Shown piece by piece: positions 34,157-43,578 of a stretch of 64,000 nt of DNA. Each line of letters starts with the position of its first letter. Position 1 is the first letter of the stretch. This DNA is from JAPLMW01 sp964619675 (GTDB lineage Bacteria > Planctomycetota > Phycisphaerae > Sedimentisphaerales > UBA12454). The translations under genes were made by a program, and so were the position numbers. The DNA is taken from positions 62,001 through 126,000 of the forward strand of contig CAZUEO010000001.1 in assembly GCA_964619675.1 (NCBI GenBank), written 5' to 3'. The notes under the pieces are model-generated. The model saw only the letters and a list, made by a program, of their open reading frames with translations. It did no database searches and was not told the origin of the DNA.

Positions 34157-37100
34157 ATGATAAAGAAACTAATAGAACGATTTAAGCCGGGCCGGATTGG
34201 TTCTGCTCTTATAATGACGGTTGTTTTGACGGTATTGCTTGCGATAGTTGCCGTGATGTTTGTGCTCGTTGCGAGGATGGACAGCGCCGCGACGAGTAAT
34301 ATCGCAGACAATAAAATGCTCGATTCGGCAGCCGAATCCATCATCGCAATTATCAGTAAAGAGCTTGTGCTCGATACGCCCGGCGCAGCAATACCGACGC
34401 AGGAATATTATGATTATCCAGATGCGAATGACGCCTGGCTCGCAAATCTTGAACCGTATCTTTATGACAATAACGACACACCAACTCATCCGGATGATGA
34501 TGTTTATCACTGGCGGCAAATCAGCGATATAACGGGCTATCTGCACAACAGAAACTTTGAAACACAGGGTGTTAATATTGACCCGCCGGGCAACAGAAAG
34601 GTTATACTGGATTATCCTGACATCATAGTAGATGCGAATGGCGAGCCGAATGAACAGTTAGCCGATGCCGACGGCGACGGCATAGCGGATTCGAAATGGT
34701 TTTTATTAGAGAATTTACGCACGTCCAAAGGCAAGCCGGTTTACGCAGCCGTGCGGGTAATTGACAATAGCGCAATGATTAATATCAATACCGCACATAC
34801 ATTTAATCCCGTTGGCCCAGAGAATGAAATTGACGGCTCAAGCCAGATGCAGATAAATCTTGCAGGCCTGTTAAAGACAGGCGACAGCATTGACGATTTG
34901 CACGAAGCCCGCTGCGGCAGTGGAGATGCAAATAACTGGGGCGGTTACGAGAAAAACGTTATCTGGCAGTCCGGCCTGCCGCCGGACGGCAATTATCTGC
35001 CCTTTGATATGTCCGATGAGCTTGAACTGCGATACAGATATTGTATAGATAGTAAATTTATAGCACGAGTTGAAGCGGATGAACCAACCCTGCACGTACT
35101 GCCGGCAACGCTTCATCGTGGTAAAGGGACACCCAATTCCGGCTATCTTTACGATGGTAGAACCGATTGGGGTCTGACCCAGTGGCAAATAAGAATTACA
35201 GACCCTAATGACCCCAATACTGACCGCAGGCATTTATTGACGACCTTGAATCTCGACAGGCTCATCGACCCTGCCGGCGACAGGATGTTTAATATCATAA
35301 CCGATTATAACGACCCTTGTACCGCCCAGATTCTCTATGACAGGCTGGCGACCGGTATTAACGCAGATTATCCAGCCGCTCCAGCCGATTTCAATGCCCA
35401 TCTTGCGCAGTTTGCTGCCAACGTCGTTGACCGCAGCGATGCCGATGCGAATGTCTCCATCGTTAATGATGGCACAAATGAATTTTACGGTATGGAAAAG
35501 CCGTATATTTATATATCTGAAGTTGTTCGCAAGTTCGCCAAAGGAATCCTGCCTGGCTCAGACCCGTCGTCAGATGCTATTCACCATTCTTACGCAATCG
35601 AGCTTTACAAGGAGTTTGAAGCCGATGATGTTTTCGAGCCGTGGCACCTGATAATTTCCGGCATTAAGGATAATTCTTCATCATCTTATTTTATTAAGGA
35701 CATAAATATCTATCCGAGCGATTTTAATGACCGCGGCGGCAGGTTTTACGTGATAATTTTCCAAAGCCAAGAAGAGCCGAATGCGAATTTGTCCAAAGAC
35801 GTTAATTTTTACGACAGTCCCGCCAACGGCGCCACAAACGTTGACCAGGATGTCGTACTAAGCTGGAGTCAATTCTTTTTGGGTTATGACAGCAGCGGCG
35901 ACCCTATCTTGTCTGACAGGTACGATTTGTATGTCGGAACAGTCGAAAGCGATGTAAGGGATGCGAATCTAACGTATTGCCCCCCCAGCGTGTTTGAATT
36001 CAGCCCGGGCCAGCCGGGGCTAAGTTATGACCCCGACCTGGGATTTGGTGTGGAATATTACTGGCGAGTTGATGGCAGAAAGGGTACGTATTATCGCAAA
36101 GGCCCCGTCCTGAGTTTTACGACCTGGGCCAGCGAGCCGAACTCGGTTTATGAAGAAATTTTTTATGACACGTTCAAATTTGACGTTAATACTGTTATAA
36201 GCCTTTATCGGCCGGTCCAGGGCGTTTCATCGTCGGAGATTCTTGTTGACCGGGTGGCTCTGGACGACCCGTGTCTGGCATGGTTCCGCGACGACGAACA
36301 GGAGGCCAATGATTTAGGCGTCAGCGTCAGAACTTTGCAGCGCGATATTAACCTGCCGAATCGCCTTAAACGCCTCTGGAACATCGACCAGACAGATGCT
36401 AATAATGCTACGCTCGGCAATTGGAACACGTATAAGAACACATTTGCCGCTGCCAACCCTATTCAGCCGTGGTATTATCAATTTAATAACGTCGGCGATG
36501 CAGCTATGATGTTAGTTAGAAGTACATATCTTAAAGACGTAAGCGGTAACGACTTGCCGTATCGGATTTTGCCCACTGATACTGAAAGAGAGGCCCGCTT
36601 CGATATTAACGACCCTGCGATGCAGGAAATATTTAATTATATTACTGTTTGGCCTCCGCCCGATGTCAATCAGAATGAAGACAGAGTAAAGGGCAGAATA
36701 AATATAAATACCGCACCTGCGTACGTAATAGCGCAATTGCCGTGGGTTTCACTTCGCCAAAACGATTATAACGATATCGGTCTTGCCAAAGCAATCGTTG
36801 CATACAGGGATAAAACCGAGGTGCGGAAGGGCGACGCTAATTTTCCCGATTACAGGTGTAACGACCCTTGCGGCTTTAGAAGCATCGGCCGGCTTTTTGA
36901 TGTTAACTTTACAGGCGACCCGAATTTTGGAATTGATTATTACGCTTATGATGACAGTAACCAGTACGGCTATCCCGATTTGACATTTGACATTTGGAGT
37001 ATGACCGATGGTATTGACAATGACCTTGAGGAAAAGGGGCTGATTTTTGCACGTATAAGCGACCTTGTTACGGTTCGCAGCGATGTATTTACAGCGTATA

Positions 37101-37333
37101 TATTAGTGCGAATCGGCGCGGAGGTTGGGAGAAATAAAGACGATGAACCTATAGCGAAAGGCCCGCAGAAAAGATATGTCGCAATCCTCGACCGCAGCGG
37201 CGGCCTGCAGAAAAGACGCCTGATAGTCTCCGACAGCAACAGCATTGTATTGCCTATAGATTGTAACGAACCAAAAGACCCCAACGACAAAGTTGCCGTA
37301 AGGGCCTTCCAGCTTACGCCTGAAGCGAGATAG
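34157..37333 (+). CDS. Very large GspK-like minor pseudopilin
   Basis: 1058 residues; GspK is normally about 320. The N-terminus (GRIGSALIMTVVLTVLLAIVAVMFV) resembles the prepilin segment of GspK, which lacks Glu5. VRVIDNSAMININTAHTFNP (near 205-225) and GRININTAPAYVIAQLP (near 845-865, a helix-hairpin-helix) are the classic GspK signatures. Two inserted regions, including a fibronectin-like stretch near 555-660 (LSWSQFFLGYD, YYWRVDG), account for the length. It closes the operon and would cap the pseudopilus tip with the GspI/J-like proteins. Confidence 0.85.
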   Translation: MIKKLIERFKPGRIGSALIMTVVLTVLLAIVAVMFVLVARMDSAATSNIADNKMLDSAAESIIAIISKELVLDTPGAAIPTQEYYDYPDANDAWLANLEPYLYDNNDTPTHPDDDVYHWRQISDITGYLHNRNFETQGVNIDPPGNRKVILDYPDIIVDANGEPNEQLADADGDGIADSKWFLLENLRTSKGKPVYAAVRVIDNSAMININTAHTFNPVGPENEIDGSSQMQINLAGLLKTGDSIDDLHEARCGSGDANNWGGYEKNVIWQSGLPPDGNYLPFDMSDELELRYRYCIDSKFIARVEADEPTLHVLPATLHRGKGTPNSGYLYDGRTDWGLTQWQIRITDPNDPNTDRRHLLTTLNLDRLIDPAGDRMFNIITDYNDPCTAQILYDRLATGINADYPAAPADFNAHLAQFAANVVDRSDADANVSIVNDGTNEFYGMEKPYIYISEVVRKFAKGILPGSDPSSDAIHHSYAIELYKEFEADDVFEPWHLIISGIKDNSSSSYFIKDINIYPSDFNDRGGRFYVIIFQSQEEPNANLSKDVNFYDSPANGATNVDQDVVLSWSQFFLGYDSSGDPILSDRYDLYVGTVESDVRDANLTYCPPSVFEFSPGQPGLSYDPDLGFGVEYYWRVDGRKGTYYRKGPVLSFTTWASEPNSVYEEIFYDTFKFDVNTVISLYRPVQGVSSSEILVDRVALDDPCLAWFRDDEQEANDLGVSVRTLQRDINLPNRLKRLWNIDQTDANNATLGNWNTYKNTFAAANPIQPWYYQFNNVGDAAMMLVRSTYLKDVSGNDLPYRILPTDTEREARFDINDPAMQEIFNYITVWPPPDVNQNEDRVKGRININTAPAYVIAQLPWVSLRQNDYNDIGLAKAIVAYRDKTEVRKGDANFPDYRCNDPCGFRSIGRLFDVNFTGDPNFGIDYYAYDDSNQYGYPDLTFDIWSMTDGIDNDLEEKGLIFARISDLVTVRSDVFTAYILVRIGAEVGRNKDDEPIAKGPQKRYVAILDRSGGLQKRRLIVSDSNSIVLPIDCNEPKDPNDKVAVRAFQLTPEAR

Positions 37334-37703
37334 CAGTAATATCGTGTTTCGTTCAATGGTTGCGCTGCTCGTCACGGTTACGTTAAACGTAAGACGATAG
37401 ACGATACGAGCTGCGCCACCGCAACCAATCCGCTTTTCAGCAAATTTCTTAATTGTCACTGGAGCCGCTTTTCTTAACCTGCCTTAAAAACAAATACTTG
37501 CATTAAATTCAAGCCAAAATGTTGAAATAACTCAACATGTTTTGCTTTATTTTCAGATTAAAAACGCGGGCAGTGACAATTGGAAATCGGCCGCAGGGGA
37601 AAAATTTTAGCAAATCCTGTTGACAAAAGGGTGGTCCGGCATTTACATTTCATACCGGAGATATGAATAAATAAAAATTATTATTGAGGCTGAGAGGGAT
37701 AAA
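37334..37703. repeat. Intergenic region with two inverted-repeat structures
   Basis: Between 37362 and 37428, GGTTGCG..CTCGT and ACGAG..CGCAACC enclose the palindrome TTACGTTAAACGTAA. Separately AATTGTCACTG (37451-37461) and its exact complement CAGTGACAATT (37571-37581) bound a 131-bp segment with an inner hairpin ATGTTGA/TCAACAT. No ORF is present. Confidence 0.75.
37620..37649 (+). promoter_or_regulatory. Candidate promoter for the dockerin-repeat gene
   Basis: A perfect TTGACA at 37620-37625 is followed after 18 bases by TACATT (37644-37649), a 4-of-6 match to the -10 consensus. It lies about 55 bases before the ATG at 37704. Confidence 0.35.
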
Positions 37704-38624
37704 ATGAATAAGCCGGCATTCGATACTTTCCAGGTCTTCCTGTCTGTCTTTATTTTACTAACCATCGCAGCAATTGCATCAGCAGAGCCTTATCCGTTTC
37801 CCGATTTGGCAGGCGAGCCTGATTTTATAAATTTCGCCGATTTCGCAGTCTTTGCCGCCAACTGGCAGAAAACCGGCGAGCAGTTAGCAGGCGATTTCGA
37901 TGACAGCAATACCGTTGATTTAGCTGATTTGGCATATCTGTCCTTTTACTGGCTGACGGAGCGCTGGGAATGTGAAAGAATAGACCTTGACGAAAGCGGG
38001 CAGATTGATTTTGCCGATTTTGCGATATTTGCAAATAACTGGCAAAAATCAGGGGCTAATCTCCGGGGAGATTTCGACTGCAGCGGCAAAGTTGACCTCG
38101 ACGATTTGGCATACTTGTCTTATTACTGGCTGACGGAGCAATGGGAATGTAGTAAAATAGACATAGATACCAGCGGCAGGATTGACTTTGCAGATTTTGT
38201 AAAATTCGCTGACTGCTGGCTGAGCAGGAGTAATGATATAAACTATAAAGCTGAATGTGATTTTGACGACAGCAATATGGTTGACATTTACGATTTGCAG
38301 GCCTTTTGCGATTGCTGGCTCAAAGGCGCAACACCGCAGGACATCTGGGAAAAATTCAAAGCGGCCTTGTGGAACGATGACCTCGATAAGGCGTTAACAT
38401 TTATCGCAGATTCAGCATTGGAGAAATACACTGCTGTTTTAACTCAGCTTAGACCGCAGTTTCAGAGTATGGTTGATGGTATGGGGGATTTAATATTAGA
38501 TTCAATGGATTCCGACAGGGCATACTATGAAATGCTCCACGATGAGGGCGGCGGAGTAATGGCAAGTTTTCCCGTTTATTTCAGCAAAGATGAACAGGGT
38601 GGATGGAAGATTTATTGTTTCTGA
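37704..38624 (+). CDS. Exported protein made largely of dockerin-like repeats
   Basis: 306 residues with a signal peptide (cleavage near IASA-EPYP, residue 28). Residues about 35-205 hold at least six dockerin-like units that alternate two forms, INFADFAVFAANWQ and VDLADLAYLSFYWL, each preceded by an Asp-rich calcium loop such as DFDDSNT. The C-terminal 95 residues (IWEKFKAALWNDDLDKALTFI..) look like a small alpha/beta SnoaL/NTF2-type or DUF4878-like domain. Classical dockerins have two units; this array is longer. A binding partner is not visible. Confidence 0.85.
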   Translation: MNKPAFDTFQVFLSVFILLTIAAIASAEPYPFPDLAGEPDFINFADFAVFAANWQKTGEQLAGDFDDSNTVDLADLAYLSFYWLTERWECERIDLDESGQIDFADFAIFANNWQKSGANLRGDFDCSGKVDLDDLAYLSYYWLTEQWECSKIDIDTSGRIDFADFVKFADCWLSRSNDINYKAECDFDDSNMVDIYDLQAFCDCWLKGATPQDIWEKFKAALWNDDLDKALTFIADSALEKYTAVLTQLRPQFQSMVDGMGDLILDSMDSDRAYYEMLHDEGGGVMASFPVYFSKDEQGGWKIYCF

Positions 38625-38638
38625 CTTAAGGATTGCAA

Positions 38639-39592
38639 ATGAAAAAAATAGATTACGAAAGAGGACTGGTGAGAATGGCTTGGACATTGGGCATATTAGG
38701 CGGGATCGGATTGTTTCTATTTTTGCTTCCCTATCTTCCTGCCGAGCTGTCTTTGAGAATAATTTCACGGCTTTTCCTGATAATATTTCCTTTGTCTTTA
38801 ATTGACTCGACCCCCGCAGGTGAAGTATTTATTTTTCTTCTTGGAATAACAATAATTATTCTGCTGATTCGGTTTTTTATTAAAGGTTTTCGTTCTCAGG
38901 ATTCAACTGAATATCAAGAAGCGGGCACACTTAAAATTAATCGGCGAATAATCCTTTCCGCTCTTATTATTGTGCTTGTCGGATTCGGAGGCGGCGGATT
39001 CTTAATTTACTCCTGGTACTGGCAGACCCATACCGGCTCACGAAGCGGCCAGGTTATCGACGCAAATACAGGCAAACCGATAGAAGGCGCTGTTGTTGAA
39101 TATTCCTGGAGGACCGTCTTATTTTTAGAGGGGGCTTTGGGTAGCGGCGGTGGAGGTCCTGCTGTTACGTATGAAACTCTCACCGACAAGGAAGGCAAAT
39201 ATTATATCCCCAATCTTCGTATAAAAAGAAAAAGTATATTGGAATTAGGTTTGCGGCCAGATGATGTATTAATCTACAAGGATGGCTACGCCGCTTACTT
39301 TGCCGACCTTACAAGTATTGAATCGCCGGTACGCAAACCGCTTGGATACCCTAATGTTGAACAGATATATCGCAAAAAAAATAACATAGCAAAACTATAT
39401 CCATGGAAAGAGGGTGAATCACATTATCGTCATTTGAATATGATAAGAGGTTCCTATTTATCAGAAGAAGGTGAATTATTACGTAAGGAGCTTGAACCAG
39501 AAAAAAAGCGTGCTGAAAAGGACTTAATGAAGGATGTTGAAGCTGAAAGAAACCAAGTCGAGCAAGAACGCGAAAAACGGAGGCAAAAATGA
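38639..39592 (+). CDS. Membrane protein with carboxypeptidase-regulatory-like domain
   Basis: 317 residues from ATG 38639, AAGGA six bases upstream. Three or four membrane helices lie at about 15-35, 38-60, 63-83 and 103-125. The outer part begins with SGQVIDANTGKPIEGAVVEY, the start of a carboxypeptidase-regulatory-like (CarboxypepD_reg/SpaA-type) beta domain, with TDKEGKYYIPNL. A charged helical tail (EKKRAEKDLMKDVEAERNQ) ends it. The stop overlaps the next ATG by 4 bases, so it is coupled to the phospholipase C-like gene. Confidence 0.8.
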   Translation: MKKIDYERGLVRMAWTLGILGGIGLFLFLLPYLPAELSLRIISRLFLIIFPLSLIDSTPAGEVFIFLLGITIIILLIRFFIKGFRSQDSTEYQEAGTLKINRRIILSALIIVLVGFGGGGFLIYSWYWQTHTGSRSGQVIDANTGKPIEGAVVEYSWRTVLFLEGALGSGGGGPAVTYETLTDKEGKYYIPNLRIKRKSILELGLRPDDVLIYKDGYAAYFADLTSIESPVRKPLGYPNVEQIYRKKNNIAKLYPWKEGESHYRHLNMIRGSYLSEEGELLRKELEPEKKRAEKDLMKDVEAERNQVEQEREKRRQK

Positions 39593-42417
39593 ACAAGTCA
39601 ATAACGCTGGCGTTATTTTCTATATTATTGCTTTTTGAAATATTACCCTCGAATGCAGTTGCTTGGGAAAATGAAAAGACACATCCAGCGATAACAGATA
39701 AAGCCGTAAAACTATCTGTGTTAGGCGGAGATTATCTCCAGACACAGTTAGGAATGAATGAGAAATTGGGCACTAAGCTCTTATTGACGGAACAATATCA
39801 AAATAACTTGGTAAGGAGAGCAGGACAAAAACGTCCGACCCCAAAAGTATGGAATACAACTGAATCATCCATATTAGACTGGTTGAAAGCTGGGAGTGAG
39901 TTTGAAGATATTCCGAATCCTCGTGCGCGGCATCATTTTTATAACCCGATCTGGAATGAAGGTCTTAACAACGTGCTTGTAGAGCCGTTTTCAGATATTC
40001 ATGGTTTGATTTATTATGGTTCGACGTGGTTTTATCCGGATTACTGGGGATTCAATCTTCTGGGCGGTTCGGCAGCCAAAAGAGCACTTGGCTGCGCCGA
40101 CGACTGGGGTACTGATTGGGAATCCGAGCCGGAGTATCTTACAACCAAATATAACTGGCCGACGGCTCGAAATTTATTTTATATCGCCTTGACCTCCGAA
40201 AACAAGGAGGATAGAGATGCGAATCTGGGGGCAATGTTTGTTGTGCTTGGCCATATATGTCATTTATTAGAGGATATGGGCGTGCCTGCACATACAAGGA
40301 ATGATTTTTTATGGGGGCACCTGGTCGGACATAATTATAAAAAACAAACGGGGGTGAAAGACCCCTGGAAATTAGGAGGAAACCCTTTCGAGGCGTGGAT
40401 GGAAGAGCAGATTAAAAATAATGATGACCAGATTCCGAGCGTATATCTGGCTCGGCTGATGGATACGCCGCCGGCTTTTGCCAAGTTTGAGGATTACTGG
40501 GATACCGGTATATGCGTAGAATCCGGCATTCCGCAATGGCAAGGCGATAGTCCAGGCTGGCCGGGCACCGGCTTTGGCAATCCACCGCCTGAGAAATCGT
40601 GGGGACTGGCTGAATGTACCAATTATCAATTTCTTTCTTACAGCACGATATTTAGAAATATCTTGTCGGTGCAACATTTTCCTCATCCAGATAAAGAACA
40701 TACGAGGGTTGACTGGTACGCAAGCGGCCCAAATGGCGCAAAACAATATTATCGCATCGGTTATGACGTTCCACACTTAACTCGTTCAACTTATACTGCG
40801 TACCTTTTAGGAGACCTTGCCTTTTGGAATACTGATACCACAGAAGAGAAGAAGGTTTACGAAGATTACGCCAAGAGAACCATCTCAAGAACGGTCGACT
40901 ACACGACGGGACTATTGAACTATTTTTTCCGCGGCAGGTTAAGCGTCCAGTTGAGTTATTTAACCTGTGAAGAAATAAGATTAAACATTACCAATCTATC
41001 GCAGAATTCCGGTATAAACCAGTCGCTCAAAGGCGGTATATTTGAATTATACTGGGACGACCCAAACGGAAACAGAACTGAAGTTGCAGAATTTATCGCC
41101 TTTGATTCCAACGACCCGGCGGATAACGACGTATGGTCATCAGGCTGCATATTGCCTTATGGCCAGTCTATAAGGGCAGAATTCCCCAAGCCGGCAGGTG
41201 CTGTTGAAAAATTTATATTGGTTTACAAGGGCAATATCTGCCAAAATCCTGCTGAACCGGACACTGACGACTCGGATGCTTTAGCTGTTGCCATTATTAC
41301 TAACCCCGGCTGCCCGTTTGCTTCCAACGATTGTTGCTGTTTTCTTGACCCCAGTACCCCAACATGGGACAGCAATACTGTATATGGGATAGGAAATTTA
41401 GTTGAATATTGGAATGCAACTTACAAAAGCAATGCCGACAATAATATAAATCACCAGCCTTATAATAACCCTGCTTGGTGGACAAAGGTTTCTAACACAG
41501 TGTCTTGTGACAATGAAAACTGGAATGCCCATCCACCGTTTGGGGGAATAGGCAAATCTCCTAAATATTTAAGTCTGACGATAAGTGGGGCACCTACATT
41601 ATCACCTCAACAATTATTTAATGCGGCCTGTGCAACGTCTTGCGACTATAGCCCCGGAAATTGCGACGACTTAGGGCCGAGTCCTACTCGAATTCCTTCT
41701 TTTAGTTCACATATAAACAGAACATATATATTAAGTGGTGGTAAAAACTGTTGTTATGGTTGTGGTAATGATTGTCCTACTATTGAGCAATCTCCAAGTA
41801 TAGCTATGTCCTTATGCAGCGATGAGTCACATATAATTTTATGTTGGGCAGATGTTCCCTATGCAATGAGCCTTGATAACCCCAGTTCGCCTCCTCTTGA
41901 AGGTGATGGGGAAGAGATTCATGGTGATTCAAGCGGCGCACAGGGTATAACCTGCGAACGTGGCGAAGGATGGGAAGGTTTATTTTATCATGTTTCGGGA
42001 ACATGGCAAATTGGTGAGAATGTAAAAGATTCAGATAATAATATACGTGGCACAGTCGGAGGGTTGTCATGGTTTTATTCACGAGTAGTATTGTTTACTC
42101 CAAAAAATACTCCTATTTGTTCTGTATTTGATGGCCATCAAATATCTTCACAGCAGTATTTTTATTTAAGTGATTGGTGTTATGATATGGAAATACCCTC
42201 TTATAATGATGTGAAAATTACCGTTCAGCCAATTGCTACGCCGCCTTCCTATCCTGTTTGGATTTTAAGTTATGATTATAATGAAGGCGATATAGTTATT
42301 GGTTCTGATGGCGGAAAATATGTTTGCAATATTCCGCATACTTCAACAACGGATACTACACCGATTAGTGGTGCTAACTGGCAAAATTACTGGTCTTTAG
42401 TAACAGAATGCTATTAA
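39589..42417 (+). CDS. Predicted exported zinc phospholipase C/P1 nuclease-fold protein with two CBM5/12-like modules
   Basis: 942 residues. The signal peptide ends SNAVA, which leaves Trp26 as the mature N-terminus. In Bacillus cereus-type phospholipase C, Trp1 itself binds zinc. Further expected ligands follow in order: HPAITDKA (His), GSEFEDIP (Asp/Glu), RARHHFYNP (His) and GHICHLLEDMGVPAHT (His..Asp..His, about 220-236). Residues about 430-580 are beta-rich and unassigned. Two chitin-binding-like modules are visible: WDSNTVYGIGNLVEYW..WW near 590-640 and WILSYDYNEGDIVIG..YWSLV at the C-terminus. Substrate is inferred only. Confidence 0.75.
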   Translation: MNKSITLALFSILLLFEILPSNAVAWENEKTHPAITDKAVKLSVLGGDYLQTQLGMNEKLGTKLLLTEQYQNNLVRRAGQKRPTPKVWNTTESSILDWLKAGSEFEDIPNPRARHHFYNPIWNEGLNNVLVEPFSDIHGLIYYGSTWFYPDYWGFNLLGGSAAKRALGCADDWGTDWESEPEYLTTKYNWPTARNLFYIALTSENKEDRDANLGAMFVVLGHICHLLEDMGVPAHTRNDFLWGHLVGHNYKKQTGVKDPWKLGGNPFEAWMEEQIKNNDDQIPSVYLARLMDTPPAFAKFEDYWDTGICVESGIPQWQGDSPGWPGTGFGNPPPEKSWGLAECTNYQFLSYSTIFRNILSVQHFPHPDKEHTRVDWYASGPNGAKQYYRIGYDVPHLTRSTYTAYLLGDLAFWNTDTTEEKKVYEDYAKRTISRTVDYTTGLLNYFFRGRLSVQLSYLTCEEIRLNITNLSQNSGINQSLKGGIFELYWDDPNGNRTEVAEFIAFDSNDPADNDVWSSGCILPYGQSIRAEFPKPAGAVEKFILVYKGNICQNPAEPDTDDSDALAVAIITNPGCPFASNDCCCFLDPSTPTWDSNTVYGIGNLVEYWNATYKSNADNNINHQPYNNPAWWTKVSNTVSCDNENWNAHPPFGGIGKSPKYLSLTISGAPTLSPQQLFNAACATSCDYSPGNCDDLGPSPTRIPSFSSHINRTYILSGGKNCCYGCGNDCPTIEQSPSIAMSLCSDESHIILCWADVPYAMSLDNPSSPPLEGDGEEIHGDSSGAQGITCERGEGWEGLFYHVSGTWQIGENVKDSDNNIRGTVGGLSWFYSRVVLFTPKNTPICSVFDGHQISSQQYFYLSDWCYDMEIPSYNDVKITVQPIATPPSYPVWILSYDYNEGDIVIGSDGGKYVCNIPHTSTTDTTPISGANWQNYWSLVTECY

Positions 42418-42528
42418 TTAAAAATCAGTTTAATCAGTGTTTAAAAAATTCGTGTTTAAAAAATTTGTGTCGATTCGTGTAAATTAGTGGTTGTTTTTTT
42501 CTCTGCGTAATCCGTGAAATCCGTGGTT
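42418..42528. repeat. ATTCGTG / ATCCGTGGTT-type intergenic repeat
   Basis: Imperfect tandem units AATTCGTGT, AATTTGTGT, GATTCGTGT, AATTAGTGGTT and then GTAATCCGTGAAATCCGTGGTT fill the gap between two convergent genes. The last unit recurs at 28489-28510 and 49054-49085. Confidence 0.7.
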
Positions 42529-43578
42529 TTAATTTAACTTTGCTCTAAGGGTTTCAGCACGCAGGATATCTCTTTGCTCGGGGTCGAGGTTTTGGCCTTT
42601 GTTAATTTGCAAATGTGCCGGCTGCGTAAGCAAAAAAAGTTCATTTATCGTATCGATGGATATTTCCTTCAGTCTGCCCATATTGATTGCCATTCGCAGG
42701 TTGCTCAAAAGGAACATTGCCTCGTGCGAGCTTATGATTTTTGCGTTTTTCAGTACCGCCAGCGCCCGTGAAACCCTGTCGTCGAGAACGGGAGCGTCTT
42801 TTACCAGCAGTCTGTCGCGGGCAATCCTTTCATACTCGACTATTTTCGGGATTATCAGCGTCATAAAATCTTCAACGGTTTTTTCCTCGCTGATGCCGAG
42901 CGTAACCTGGTTTGAAATCTGGAAGAAGTCGCCTACCGCTTCTGTGCCTTCGCCGAACAGGCCGCGAATCGCAAGGTTCATATCCTTTGCCGATTCGAAC
43001 AGTTTTTTAAGCTGGTCGGTCATTTTCAGGCCTGGCAGGTGAACCATCACGGAGACCCTGATACCGGTGCCGAGGTTGGTGGGACAGGCCGTTAAGAAGC
43101 CCAGAGTCGGACTGAAGGCGTATGCGATTTTTTTGCCGATAATATCGTCAATCTCGTTAACCCGTTTCCAGCATTTGTCAAGGTTAAGGCCTGCGGCAAA
43201 AACGGCCAGCCTTAAATGGTCTTCCTCGTTTATCTGAGCGGCGAAGAGCTCATTTTTTGCAATTACGACGCCTCGCGGGCCTTTGCCCGCCGCAAGGTTA
43301 CGGCTGATAAGCTGTCTTTCAATCAGCAAATCTCTTTCAAGGCCGCTGCCGCGTTCGATGTCTATGAAGAAGATATCGCCGAGCTCGCCCAGCGACAGAA
43401 TCGTTTCCTTGAGCGTTTCAAGGATTTTTCTCTTTTCCGCTTCACTGCAGCGGGGGATAAATTTATGGCCTGCGATATTGCGTGCGAGTCTTATCCGTGA
43501 CGATATCACGATATCGGACAGTGGTGCCTGCGGGCTGAACCACTGTGAAAGTCTCGTGCTTAATTCGTTAAGTCTCAT
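42529..43578 (-). CDS. mcsB: Protein arginine kinase McsB
   Basis: 349 residues with the guanido-kinase fold: SDIVISSRIRLARNI at the N-terminus, LTACPTNLGTGIRVSVMVHLPGL around the catalytic cysteine, and IRGLFGEGTEAVGDFFQISNQ. In Firmicutes McsB phosphorylates arginine residues to mark proteins for ClpCP. Its activator McsA is encoded directly upstream with a 4-base overlap. ClpC and CtsR, the usual operon partners, are not in the window. Confidence 0.95.
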   Translation of the reverse strand: MRLNELSTRLSQWFSPQAPLSDIVISSRIRLARNIAGHKFIPRCSEAEKRKILETLKETILSLGELGDIFFIDIERGSGLERDLLIERQLISRNLAAGKGPRGVVIAKNELFAAQINEEDHLRLAVFAAGLNLDKCWKRVNEIDDIIGKKIAYAFSPTLGFLTACPTNLGTGIRVSVMVHLPGLKMTDQLKKLFESAKDMNLAIRGLFGEGTEAVGDFFQISNQVTLGISEEKTVEDFMTLIIPKIVEYERIARDRLLVKDAPVLDDRVSRALAVLKNAKIISSHEAMFLLSNLRMAINMGRLKEISIDTINELFLLTQPAHLQINKGQNLDPEQRDILRAETLRAKLN

